Shown here: piece by piece, positions 45,332-55,007 of the stretch
Numbering within the stretch: position 1 is the first letter of the stretch
Layout of the letters: every line of letters starts with the position of its first letter
Source: Ferrimonas sediminum
GTDB taxonomy: Bacteria > Pseudomonadota > Gammaproteobacteria > Enterobacterales > Shewanellaceae
NCBI RefSeq assembly: GCF_900100175.1
Contig: NZ_FNEM01000008.1
Location: 113,846 to 177,845 of the forward strand
Length of the DNA: 64,000 nucleotides
Direction: 5' to 3'
Translations under genes and position numbers: made by a program
Notes under the pieces: model-generated
Told to the model about the DNA's origin: nothing
The model's input: only the letters and a program-made list of their open reading frames with translations
Databases searched by the model: none

Positions 45332-47584
45332 CTACAACAGCCAGGCGTAGCTGAATTTGGCAAAGACGCTGCGGTCCAGCTGTTCCAGATTGTCGTCGAA
45401 GCCGTCGTTGAAGCGGCCATCGGCGTAGCCGGCGTAGAACACGGTCTGTGGATTGAGCTTGTAGCCGTAAAGCAGCTCGGTGGACAATATGCGGGTGTTT
45501 GGGTCCACTTCATCGAATTGATACAGGCCGGGGTCGCGCTCGATATCGCGGTAGATGGCGGTCAGGCGCAGGAAGTTGCGTACATTGAACTGCCAGCTCA
45601 GGCGCAGATCCGACAGATTGGCGGTAAACAGAGTACCGCCGTCCACCTCCAGCTCCCGCCACAGATGATCCAGCTCCACCACCAGTTGTGGCAGGGGTTG
45701 CCACTTGAAGTAGGGGTTAATCTGGGTGCGGGTGCCCAGTTGGTTGTTGGCAAAGTCGATGTCGTCGCCGTAGGTCAGGTGCAGCTCCAGCGCCAGATCG
45801 CCACGGGGAGTAAACTCGATATCGAGGCCGGCAAAGGTTTCGTCAAACATCGGCGCGTTGCCTTCGATGGCCAGATCCTCCTCCCGTTCGCGACGACCGC
45901 GACGCTCACGGGAGACCCCCCACAAGGCCAGGTAGCTCTGGTACTGCCCTTCGCCACTGAGGCGGAATTCGCTTTCCTGCTCCAGCCGTTCGCCAGCATT
46001 GTTGCGGGTTTCATCCACATCGCCGCCGAGACGAATCTTGTGGAAAAAGCCCTGCTGCGGGTACCAGGTGTAACCGCCGCCGGCGACCCCCTTGCCCCAG
46101 TCGGTATTTTCCACAAATCCAAGATCCGCCCGAAACTCGTCGTCGATGTAGCGATAGAGGGCAAAGCCGTCCCAGTTGCGGGAGTCGTGCTGAATCTCTG
46201 CCACCCAGTGGTAGCCATTCAGATCGGTCTGGCGGCTGCGGGTGGCCTGCTCGCCTTCGGTCTGATCCGCCAAATCGTCGGGATAGCGGGTGTCTGACCC
46301 CACCAACAGCAGCTCGGCGTAGGTCTGGCTGTTGAAGTCATAGCGGCCATCCACGCCGAAGGTGTAGTTGTGGTAGTCGTCGCTGTGGCGACCGGTGGAG
46401 ATGGCACCGATGCTGAGCTGGTCGCTGTGGTTATAGCGGTAACGCAGGGCCAGGTTATCCGAGCGGCGATCCAGGCCGGCAATGTCGGAGCTGAGGTTAC
46501 CGGGCAGCAGGAAATTGGTCTCCTCATCCCGGGTTTGCAGCAGGGCAAAACTGTGATCGCCGCGCCCGCCGGTCAGCTTGGTGCCGAACTCCGGTTCGGC
46601 CAGGTTGCGGGTGTGAATCAGGGTGCTGTAGGTCTCAAACAGATCGGCATTATCCAGATAAAACGGCCGTTTCTCCGGAAAGAACAGGGCAAAGGTGGTG
46701 TTGATGTCCAACTGGCCGGCATCTGCCTCGACCTGGGAGAAGTCCGGGTTGATGGTCAGGTTAAACAGGGTGTCCGGAGTCAGGTTCCAGCGCAGATCGC
46801 CCCCCAGATCCACTTTATCGGCCTGCTCCCATGGCTGGCTTGGGCCGGCGCGCTCTTCGTCCCGCCTCAGGGTCAGTGACGGGGTGATCTGCAATTGACG
46901 GCTGGCGGTGAGGTTGTCCAGGCCGGTCATCTCGCTCATCTGGCAAAGGGTGCAGGCGATGTTGCGATCCAGCTCGGTGTTGGATAGACGGTAGGTTTTG
47001 TCCCTGGGCCAGAAACGCACCAGCTCAATGCCCCAGGTCTGGTGCTGGTGGCTGTCGTCGAAATTGAACATGCGCAGCGGCAGGGCCACTTCGACCACAT
47101 AGCCTGCGTCGTTCTGCAGGCCGGCGCTGTACCAGATGCCGTCCCAGGCGTCGCTCTCTTCACCGGTGAGCTCGTTCTCGATGGAGTCCTGCTGGACACC
47201 ATACGGGTTAATAAAGAACTGGTAGGCCAGTCGCCCCTGATTCCAGGTATCCAGCTTGATTCCCACCATGTCATCGCCCCAGGCTTTGTCACGATCGCTG
47301 AGGTTGGCCCGAATGGCCGACGGGTTCGGATCCAGGGCTTCAAATGCCACATACAGGGTGTCTTTGTCGGCGGTCAGCCAGGCGTGGGTGGTGACCGGTG
47401 CCGGGGTGTTTTCTCCCGGCCGGGTTTCGATGCTGAGTTCGACCTGGCGGGCCGTTGCCCAGGCCGGTTCATCCAATTTACCGTCGATGCGGATCGGGCT
47501 TTGGTGGTTGGGAACCTCGATGGCAGCGAGGGCGGGCAGGGAGCAGCTTATTAGTATTGTCATTGCTGCCGAGCGGATTGGCAT
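45332..47584 (-). CDS. DUF5916 outer-membrane protein with CBM9-like N-terminal domain
   Basis: A 750-residue exported protein from the ATG at 47584 (signal peptide ending near PALAAI). Residues ~25-220 form a CBM9-like beta-sandwich (IRIDGKLDEPAWATA, then AWLTADKDTLYVAFEALDP). The remaining ~500 residues are a DUF5916 beta-barrel (FFPEKRPFYLDNADLFE is the family's most conserved block) ending with FAKFSYAWLL. Members are widespread in marine bacteria; function unproven, perhaps in glycan or peptide uptake. A cysteine pair CTLC is at about residue 212. Confidence 0.9.
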   Translation of the reverse strand: MPIRSAAMTILISCSLPALAAIEVPNHQSPIRIDGKLDEPAWATARQVELSIETRPGENTPAPVTTHAWLTADKDTLYVAFEALDPNPSAIRANLSDRDKAWGDDMVGIKLDTWNQGRLAYQFFINPYGVQQDSIENELTGEESDAWDGIWYSAGLQNDAGYVVEVALPLRMFNFDDSHQHQTWGIELVRFWPRDKTYRLSNTELDRNIACTLCQMSEMTGLDNLTASRQLQITPSLTLRRDEERAGPSQPWEQADKVDLGGDLRWNLTPDTLFNLTINPDFSQVEADAGQLDINTTFALFFPEKRPFYLDNADLFETYSTLIHTRNLAEPEFGTKLTGGRGDHSFALLQTRDEETNFLLPGNLSSDIAGLDRRSDNLALRYRYNHSDQLSIGAISTGRHSDDYHNYTFGVDGRYDFNSQTYAELLLVGSDTRYPDDLADQTEGEQATRSRQTDLNGYHWVAEIQHDSRNWDGFALYRYIDDEFRADLGFVENTDWGKGVAGGGYTWYPQQGFFHKIRLGGDVDETRNNAGERLEQESEFRLSGEGQYQSYLALWGVSRERRGRREREEDLAIEGNAPMFDETFAGLDIEFTPRGDLALELHLTYGDDIDFANNQLGTRTQINPYFKWQPLPQLVVELDHLWRELEVDGGTLFTANLSDLRLSWQFNVRNFLRLTAIYRDIERDPGLYQFDEVDPNTRILSTELLYGYKLNPQTVFYAGYADGRFNDGFDDNLEQLDRSVFAKFSYAWLL

Positions 47585-47899
47585 TGTGTTGATTCCATGT
47601 AACAAGAAGGCTGCGCTATGGTGCCATAGCGCAGCGGCTGCATCGAGTCGCCCTGGTAAGGATTTGTTACTTTTGGGTTATCGGTCCGTCAATGGCCGGG
47701 TCTGGTCCCGGCTTATCTCCTTGGTCTAAATCATCGGCAGAATAACTCAATCCTTTTTTTCGCTTAAGGTGAATATTGGGGCCGGCGCCAACGACGTTAG
47801 CGAGGCTTGCCAGTTTGGCCACTGAGTGCCAAGCTGATGATAAGTACAGCCATTACTGCAGTTGGCTTGGGAAAGTGCAAAGGCGCGCAGGAGGCGAAC

Positions 47900-48448
47900 A
47901 TGCTGGAGTTGAATCAAACCGGCCTGGTGCTGGTAGATGTGCAGGGGCGACTGGCAACCCTGGTCCACAACAGCGAGACGGTGCTGAACCGGTTGAGGGT
48001 GTTGCTGCAGGCGATGCGGCTTCTGAATCGGCCGGTGCTGTGGCTGGAGCAAAATCCGACAGGTCTGGGGCCAACCCATCCGATGCTGGCGGCGGAATTG
48101 CTGCACAGCCACCCGGTGATCAAGCACAGCTTTAATGGCTGCCGGGAAGCGGCGGTTACCAGCGCGCTGGCGGGGCACGATTGCCGCCAGTGGCTGGTGT
48201 GCGGCATCGAGGCGCATATCTGTGTCTACCAGACGGCTCGCGGCATGGTGGATGCGGGCTATGAGGTGGAGGTGATCAGCGATGCGGTATCGAGCCGGGA
48301 TCCCGCCAATCTTGCTCTGGCACTCACGCGGTTGGCGGCATCCGGAGTGGCTTTGACGAGCGTGGAGATGGCACTGTACGAGTTGATGCAGGATGCGAAC
48401 CATGAAGCGTTTGATGCCATCCTGCCGCTGGTCAAATCCCTGTCCTGA
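47900..48448 (+). CDS. Isochorismatase-like cysteine hydrolase
   Basis: 182 residues from the ATG at 47900, which has an AGGAGG site upstream; the longer open frame lacks homology. The catalytic triad of the family is present: D13 (VLVDVQ), K75 (VIKHSFNG) and C108 (GIEAHICVYQTA), with the cis-peptide before the cysteine loop. Similar to YcaC-like hydrolases of unknown substrate. Single gene ended by a bidirectional terminator shared with cysZ. Confidence 0.9.
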   Translation: MLELNQTGLVLVDVQGRLATLVHNSETVLNRLRVLLQAMRLLNRPVLWLEQNPTGLGPTHPMLAAELLHSHPVIKHSFNGCREAAVTSALAGHDCRQWLVCGIEAHICVYQTARGMVDAGYEVEVISDAVSSRDPANLALALTRLAASGVALTSVEMALYELMQDANHEAFDAILPLVKSLS

Positions 48449-48455
48449 GAAAACG

Positions 48456-48479
48456 AAAGGGGGCCTGGTGGCCCCCTTT
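48456..48479. terminator. Bidirectional terminator between the isochorismatase-like gene and cysZ
   Basis: Perfect 10-bp stem AAAGGGGGCC / GGCCCCCTTT with a TGGT loop, between two convergent stop codons. Confidence 0.85.
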
Positions 48480-48480
48480 G

Positions 48481-49236
48481 TTAACGAATGATGTCGTTGC
48501 GGAACTTGTCCACCCACATGGCGGTGGCACCGCAGATGGCTACCGGCATCACCACCAGGTTAACGATGGGGATCATGGCAAACGCCGCCACGGCGGCACC
48601 AAAGGTAAAGGAGGGGCCTTTACGGGCGCCGATGGCGATGCGCATCTCACCAAAATGAACTTTATGGTTATCAAAAGGGTAATCCAGGTACTGGATGGCC
48701 ATCATCCAGGCGGTAAACACAAACCACACCACCGGGGCCACCGTCTGGCCGATACCGGGTACCACAAACAGCAGTAGCAGCACCAGCGCCCGTGGCAGGT
48801 AGTATTTCAGTTTCTGCCACTCTCGTCCCAATACCCGCGGAACATCTTTAATGACATCCACAAAGCCATCGTCGTTGATGCGCTTACCGGTGAGGCGTCG
48901 CTCCACCTGCTCCGCCAGAATGCCGTTGAACGGCGCGGCCAGCCAGTTCATGGCGGAACTGAAGATAAAGGAGAACACCACCAGCACCGTCACTACGGCC
49001 AGGGGCCACAGCGCCCAGTCCAGCCAGTCTAGCCAGGTCGGCAGGCTGGCCATCAGCTCGGTCATCCAGCCGGACAGTTGTTGAAACAGCCAGTAAAAGG
49101 CGGCGGCAAACAGCACCAGGTTGATGCTGAGCGGAATCAGGACAAAGCGTCGCAGCCCCTTGGTGCGGATAAGCTCAAAGCCTTTGATGAAGTAGCTGGC
49201 GCCGCTGGCGCTTTCTGGCATAACAGGACGATTCAT
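48481..49236 (-). CDS. cysZ: Sulfate transporter CysZ
   Basis: A 251-residue inner-membrane protein that imports sulfate for cysteine synthesis. It matches the CysZ family: ASYFIKGFELIRTKGLRRFVLIPL at the N-terminus, SFIFSSAMNWLAAPFNGILAEQVE, and the C-terminal YPFDNHKVHFGEMR and GAAVAAFAMIPIVNLVVMPVA. Divergent from smc, as in related gammaproteobacteria. Works in the same pathway as cysK at 6453-7424. Confidence 0.94.
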   Translation of the reverse strand: MNRPVMPESASGASYFIKGFELIRTKGLRRFVLIPLSINLVLFAAAFYWLFQQLSGWMTELMASLPTWLDWLDWALWPLAVVTVLVVFSFIFSSAMNWLAAPFNGILAEQVERRLTGKRINDDGFVDVIKDVPRVLGREWQKLKYYLPRALVLLLLFVVPGIGQTVAPVVWFVFTAWMMAIQYLDYPFDNHKVHFGEMRIAIGARKGPSFTFGAAVAAFAMIPIVNLVVMPVAICGATAMWVDKFRNDIIR

Positions 49237-49395
49237 AATCTCTGCTGAAATAATCGATAGTTAACCCCATTTTGAGTGCTAAATGCGTAAAAGGTCAACA
49301 ACCGGGTTGTTGCTGGCTGTTACAAAAGCGGGCCGCATTTGGTACAGTGCCTTATTGAGCTTTTTCCTTGAAATTGTTGAGTATTTAATCGTCGC

Positions 49396-52300
49396 ATGCG
49401 ACTCAAGCAGATAAAACTGGCGGGTTTTAAGTCATTTGCCGATCCCACCAGAGTCCCTTTCCCGTCTCAGATGACCGCCATTGTCGGTCCCAACGGCTGT
49501 GGCAAATCCAATGTTATTGACGCCGTTCGCTGGGTGTTGGGGGAGAGTAGCGCCAAAAATCTGCGTGGCGACGCCATGACCGACGTGATCTTCAATGGCT
49601 CCGGCTCCCGTCCGGCCAGCTCTTTGGCCAGCGTTGAGTTGGTGTTTGATAACGAGCAGGGGCGCTTAGGCGGCCAGTTTGCCACCTTTAAAGAGGTGGC
49701 GATTAAGCGCCAGGTCAATCGCGATGCTCAATCCAGCTATTTTCTTAACGGCAATAAATGCCGCCGGCGCGACATTACCGACATCTTTATGGGCACCGGC
49801 CTGGGTCCCCGCAGTTACGCCATCATCGAACAGGGGATGATCTCCAGATTGATCGAATCCCGGCCGCAGGAGCTGCGGGTGTTCATTGAAGAGGCGGCGG
49901 GGATCTCCAAATACAAAGAGCGGCGCCGGGAAACGGAAAACCGCATCAAGCACACTCGGGAAAACCTGGAGCGGCTGGCGGACGTACGCATTGAGCTGGG
50001 CCAGCAACTGGAACGCCTGCAGCGCCAGGCCGATGCTGCCCGTCGCTACCGCAATCACAAGGCCAATGAGCATACCCTGCAGAACCAGCTGTTGGCGCTG
50101 CGCTGGCGCGACGTCAGCGATCGCATGACGGCGCTGGAAGCTCAGTTGGCACAGAAACAGACCGAACACCGCCAGTGTCAGGAGGCGCAGCAGGGAGACC
50201 TCAGCGCGCTGATGACGCTGGAGCAGTCCCAGAGTGATCTCAAGGCCAGGCTGGATCAGCAGCAGCAGGGGTTGTTTCGCATCAGCAGTGACGTAACCCG
50301 GCTGGAACAACAGATCCTCCATGGCAAACAGCGTCATCAGCAGTTGCAGCAGGAGCGCGATCGCACCGTCGAGCAGTTGGCCGGGGACGCTCAGCAGCGG
50401 GCCCGCCTGAGTGCCGAGCGGGATGATCTGGATCAGCAGAGCGAACAGCTGGAGCCGGAGCTGGAGATGGCTACCGAAGCGCTGCAGGCGCTGCAGGAAC
50501 AACTGGAGAGCCGTCAGGAGCAGGCGCTGGTGCAACAGCAGCAGCAACAGCAGCAGCAGCACAAGGTGTCGGAGCTGACCCGTCAGCACGACGTCATCGC
50601 CGAACGTCGCCTGGCGCTGGGGCGTGAGCAGACCCAGTTGCAGCAGCAACAGGCCCGCATTCAGGACCGCATGCCAGCCGGAGACGGTGAGCTGGAGCGC
50701 CAGCTGCAGCAGGCCAGCGAACAGCTTGAGCAATTGACTCTGGAACAGGCCCAGGCAGAAGAGGACAAACGCCAGCGTCAGCAATGGCTGGCCGAGTGCG
50801 AGCAAAGCGTCTTGCAGGGCCGGGAGCAACTGTTGGCTCTGCAGCAGCAACTGGGCGAGCGCCGGGCACGCCGTCAGGGCATCGAAACGCTGCTTGGTGG
50901 CCTCAAACAGTCATTGCCGGTGCCCTTCGATGGCCTGCCACGGCTGTGGCAGCAGCTGGAGATCGACAGCCACTGGCAAGGGGCGCTGGAACTGGTGCTG
51001 TCGTCCCTGCTGCAGGCCGTCGTGATTGGGGATGACGGCGATCTGGCCGATATTCCCGCTGCGGTGACCGCCCTGCAGCCCAATGATGCCAAGGTTCCGG
51101 AGTCAAAGGACAGCTTGTTGGCCAAGGTGGCGTCGCCACTGAACCTGTCTCCCTGGCTGGCCAGGGTGCATTGTGCCGACTCTCTGGCCGAGGCCAGGCA
51201 GCGCCTGGCGCAGCTGGACAGTGACCATAGCGTGGTGACGCCGGACGGCACCTGGCTGGGCCATGGCTTTTGCCGCCGCGCCGGTGACAGCCAGCCGTCG
51301 GTACTGAACCTGGCGGAGGAGCTCCAGGCCCTGACCCAGTTGGAGACCGATGCGGATCAGCAACGTCAACAGCAGCAGCGGTTACTGACCGATACTGAAC
51401 AACAGCACAGCCAGGCCAAGCAGCAACTGGCGGACACCGAGCAGCGGTGGCGACAGGGCCAGACCGAGTTGGTTCAGGCGCAGATGCGTCGGCAGCAACT
51501 GACCCACCAATGCGAGCATCAACAGCAACAGCGCCAGCAGGCCCAGGAGCAGCTGATGGAGCTGCAGGACACCGCCGAAACACTGGTGGAGCAGAGTCTG
51601 GATCTGGAGCAGCAACAAGCGCTGGTGGCGGAGCAGTTGCACGAACAGCGGACGCAATCGGAGCGAGATCAGGAGGGTTGGAGCCGCGCTGCCGCCGAGG
51701 TCAGCCAGTTGCGCCAGCAGCTACAACAGCGCCAGCAGCAACTGCAGCAGATGACGCTGGCCCAGCAGACGCTGATGACCCGCCGCCAGGGTGTCGAGGC
51801 GCAGTTGGCGCAGCAGCAGGACAATGCCGGTATCTGGCAGAGCCGCCTGGAGGAGGCCGAGGAGGCCAAGCAGGCGTTGCTGGAGCCGTTGGGCGAGTGG
51901 CAGATGGCCCTGGAGCAGGGGCTGGAGCAGCGCCACGAGCAGGAGCAGCAGATCGCCGCGGTCAATGAACAACTGGCAGAGGTCGAGCAGCGCCTTGCCA
52001 GCATCAATGACGCCAATCGAGGCCAGATTGAACGGTTGACGGCGCTGGCGGAAACCATCACCGAGCTGAAAATGGAGCACGAAGGCTTGCGGGTGCAGGC
52101 TCAGGGCCAACTGGATCTGCTGGCTGAGGCCGAGGTGTCACTGCAGCAGGTTCTGCATCAACTGCCGGCGGATGCGGCGGTGGATCAGTGCCAGGAGCAA
52201 CTGGCCAGGGTTCGGGAGCGCATTAAACGCCTGGGTGCCATCAACCTGGCAGCCATTGAAGAGTTTGAGCAGCAGTCCCAACGAAAAACCTACCTGGATG

Positions 52301-52845
52301 AACAGGATAAGGATCTGACCGAGGCACTGGAGACGCTGGAAACGGCAATTCGCAAGATCGATCGCGAGACCCGACAGCGCTTCAAAGCCACTTTCGATGA
52401 GGTGAATGGCGGCCTGGGAGAGCTGTTCCCCAAGGTGTTTGGCGGCGGCAGTGCCTACCTGGCTCTGACCGACGACGATCTGCTGGAGACCGGGGTGACC
52501 ATCATGGCCCGGCCACCGGGAAAGAAAAATGCCACGATTCACCTGTTGTCCGGTGGTGAAAAGGCGCTGACCGCTTTATCATTGGTGTTTGCGATCTTCC
52601 GCCTGAATCCGGCGCCATTCTGTATGCTGGATGAAGTCGATGCGCCACTGGACGACGCCAACGTCGGCCGATTCTGCCGTTTGGTAAAAGAGATGTCGGA
52701 GACGGTGCAATTTATTTATATTAGTCATAACAAAGTCAGTATGGAGATGGCTGACCAGCTGACCGGGGTAACCATGCATGAGCCTGGCGCGTCACGCATC
52801 GTTGCCGTAAACGTAGAAGAAGCCGCTGCAATGGCTCAATTGTAA
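49396..52845 (+). CDS. smc: Chromosome segregation protein SMC
   Basis: A 1149-residue SMC ATPase of condensin. Walker A is GPNGCGKS (about 32-39), with MRLKQIKLAGFKSFADPT at the N-terminus. Two long glutamine-rich coiled coils flank a hinge (about 505-640). The C-terminal head has the ABC signature LLSGGEKALTALSLVFA and Walker B FCMLDEVDAPLDDANV. The Q-rich coils give a CAG-rich DNA stretch near 50.5 kb. Head of the smc-zipA-ligA group. Confidence 0.97.
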   Translation: MRLKQIKLAGFKSFADPTRVPFPSQMTAIVGPNGCGKSNVIDAVRWVLGESSAKNLRGDAMTDVIFNGSGSRPASSLASVELVFDNEQGRLGGQFATFKEVAIKRQVNRDAQSSYFLNGNKCRRRDITDIFMGTGLGPRSYAIIEQGMISRLIESRPQELRVFIEEAAGISKYKERRRETENRIKHTRENLERLADVRIELGQQLERLQRQADAARRYRNHKANEHTLQNQLLALRWRDVSDRMTALEAQLAQKQTEHRQCQEAQQGDLSALMTLEQSQSDLKARLDQQQQGLFRISSDVTRLEQQILHGKQRHQQLQQERDRTVEQLAGDAQQRARLSAERDDLDQQSEQLEPELEMATEALQALQEQLESRQEQALVQQQQQQQQQHKVSELTRQHDVIAERRLALGREQTQLQQQQARIQDRMPAGDGELERQLQQASEQLEQLTLEQAQAEEDKRQRQQWLAECEQSVLQGREQLLALQQQLGERRARRQGIETLLGGLKQSLPVPFDGLPRLWQQLEIDSHWQGALELVLSSLLQAVVIGDDGDLADIPAAVTALQPNDAKVPESKDSLLAKVASPLNLSPWLARVHCADSLAEARQRLAQLDSDHSVVTPDGTWLGHGFCRRAGDSQPSVLNLAEELQALTQLETDADQQRQQQQRLLTDTEQQHSQAKQQLADTEQRWRQGQTELVQAQMRRQQLTHQCEHQQQQRQQAQEQLMELQDTAETLVEQSLDLEQQQALVAEQLHEQRTQSERDQEGWSRAAAEVSQLRQQLQQRQQQLQQMTLAQQTLMTRRQGVEAQLAQQQDNAGIWQSRLEEAEEAKQALLEPLGEWQMALEQGLEQRHEQEQQIAAVNEQLAEVEQRLASINDANRGQIERLTALAETITELKMEHEGLRVQAQGQLDLLAEAEVSLQQVLHQLPADAAVDQCQEQLARVRERIKRLGAINLAAIEEFEQQSQRKTYLDEQDKDLTEALETLETAIRKIDRETRQRFKATFDEVNGGLGELFPKVFGGGSAYLALTDDDLLETGVTIMARPPGKKNATIHLLSGGEKALTALSLVFAIFRLNPAPFCMLDEVDAPLDDANVGRFCRLVKEMSETVQFIYISHNKVSMEMADQLTGVTMHEPGASRIVAVNVEEAAAMAQL

Positions 52846-52868
52846 TAACAACAAGGTTTAGCATCAGT

Positions 52869-53822
52869 ATGGATGATTTTCGGATTATTTTAATTGTCGT
52901 TGGATTGCTGTCGATTGTCGGCTTGCTGGCCCATGGCCTGTGGTCGATTCGAAGGCAACAGCCGCGCAAGATGAAGGCTCGTCCAATGTCCTCCATAGAC
53001 GCCGATCGCAGTGTCGATGCCCAGGGCTTTGATTCCGACGGCGTTGGACGGGTGCGCACCATCAGCAGTCACGAGCCCACCACCGAGCCGCAGGAGCGCG
53101 AACCGACCCTGTCCATGGAGCCGGTGATCAGCAGCGCCTCTGAGCGCCAGGAGCCGGATCTGTTTGCTGATCAGGATCTGCAGCAACCTGAGCCTGAGCC
53201 AGAGGCCCCCAAGATAGTGCGCAAGCCGGCCATCAAATCTGAGCCTCAGGGTGAGCAGATTGAGCTGGGGCTGGCGGGTGAAACGCAGGCCCAGGAAGCA
53301 CAGGAGGCCGTCGTCGAGGTTGGAGAGATGGCGCCTCTGCTCAGCGCCGAAGAGCTGAAACAGCCGGAGCCCGAGCCGGAGCCTGCGGCCGTGATCCAGC
53401 CGCCGGAAGACGTGCTGGTGATGCATGTGGTGGCCGCCGAAGGTCAGTTGCTTCAGGGGGCCGAACTGCTGCATAACTTCCTGACGCTGGGCATGAAGTT
53501 TGGCGAGATGAACATCTTCCACCGTCATCAGGACAGTGCCGGACGCGGCCCTGTGATGTATTCCCTGGCCAACATGGTCAACCCGGGCACCTTTGAGCCG
53601 GACACCATGGAACAGTTCGAGACCGAAGGGGTATCGCTGTTTATGACCCTGCCGAATCAATGCGATGAGACCGTAGGCTTCTCCATGATGCTGGGCGCCG
53701 CCCAGGCGCTGGCGGACATGCACAAAGGTCAGGTGCTGAACGACTCACACCAGCCCTGGGATGAACTGAGTAAAGATCGCTACATGGGTCGGATTCAGAA
53801 GTTCGACTGCCAGCCGGCCTGA
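52869..53822 (+). CDS. zipA: Cell division protein ZipA
   Basis: A 317-residue inner-membrane division protein that tethers FtsZ to the membrane. It has the ZipA layout: one N-terminal membrane helix (about 4-25), a charged Pro/Glu/Gln-rich linker (about 30-180) and the C-terminal FtsZ-binding domain (about 183-317: VMHVVAAEGQLLQGAELLHNFLTLGMKFGEMNIFHRH blocks, TLPNQCDETVGFSMMLGAAQALAD). 23 bases after smc, 83 before ligA. Confidence 0.96.
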   Translation: MDDFRIILIVVGLLSIVGLLAHGLWSIRRQQPRKMKARPMSSIDADRSVDAQGFDSDGVGRVRTISSHEPTTEPQEREPTLSMEPVISSASERQEPDLFADQDLQQPEPEPEAPKIVRKPAIKSEPQGEQIELGLAGETQAQEAQEAVVEVGEMAPLLSAEELKQPEPEPEPAAVIQPPEDVLVMHVVAAEGQLLQGAELLHNFLTLGMKFGEMNIFHRHQDSAGRGPVMYSLANMVNPGTFEPDTMEQFETEGVSLFMTLPNQCDETVGFSMMLGAAQALADMHKGQVLNDSHQPWDELSKDRYMGRIQKFDCQPA

Positions 53823-53834
53823 TCCCGCTTCTTA

Positions 53835-53897
53835 CTGGTGTGGCCGCGGGCCGCACCAGCCACCTCCAATACAGACAAAGGCCGCGTAATGCGGCCT
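53835..53897 (+). terminator. Two hairpins between zipA and ligA
   Basis: CTGGTGTGGCC / GGCCGCACCAG (53835-53859) and AGGCCGC / GCGGCCT (53879-53897). Neither has a T-run, and the second is 8 bases before the ligA ATG, where it could affect translation start rather than end transcription. Confidence 0.4.
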
Positions 53898-53899
53898 GA

Positions 53900-54994
<1,095 letters not shown>

Positions 54995-55007
54995 TTGGAA
55001 GGTCGTC

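Noticed and set aside
50520..50570. CAG-rich microsatellite-like run inside smc
   Set aside because: It stays in frame and encodes glutamine-rich coiled coil typical of SMC arms; no sign of an independent repeat element.
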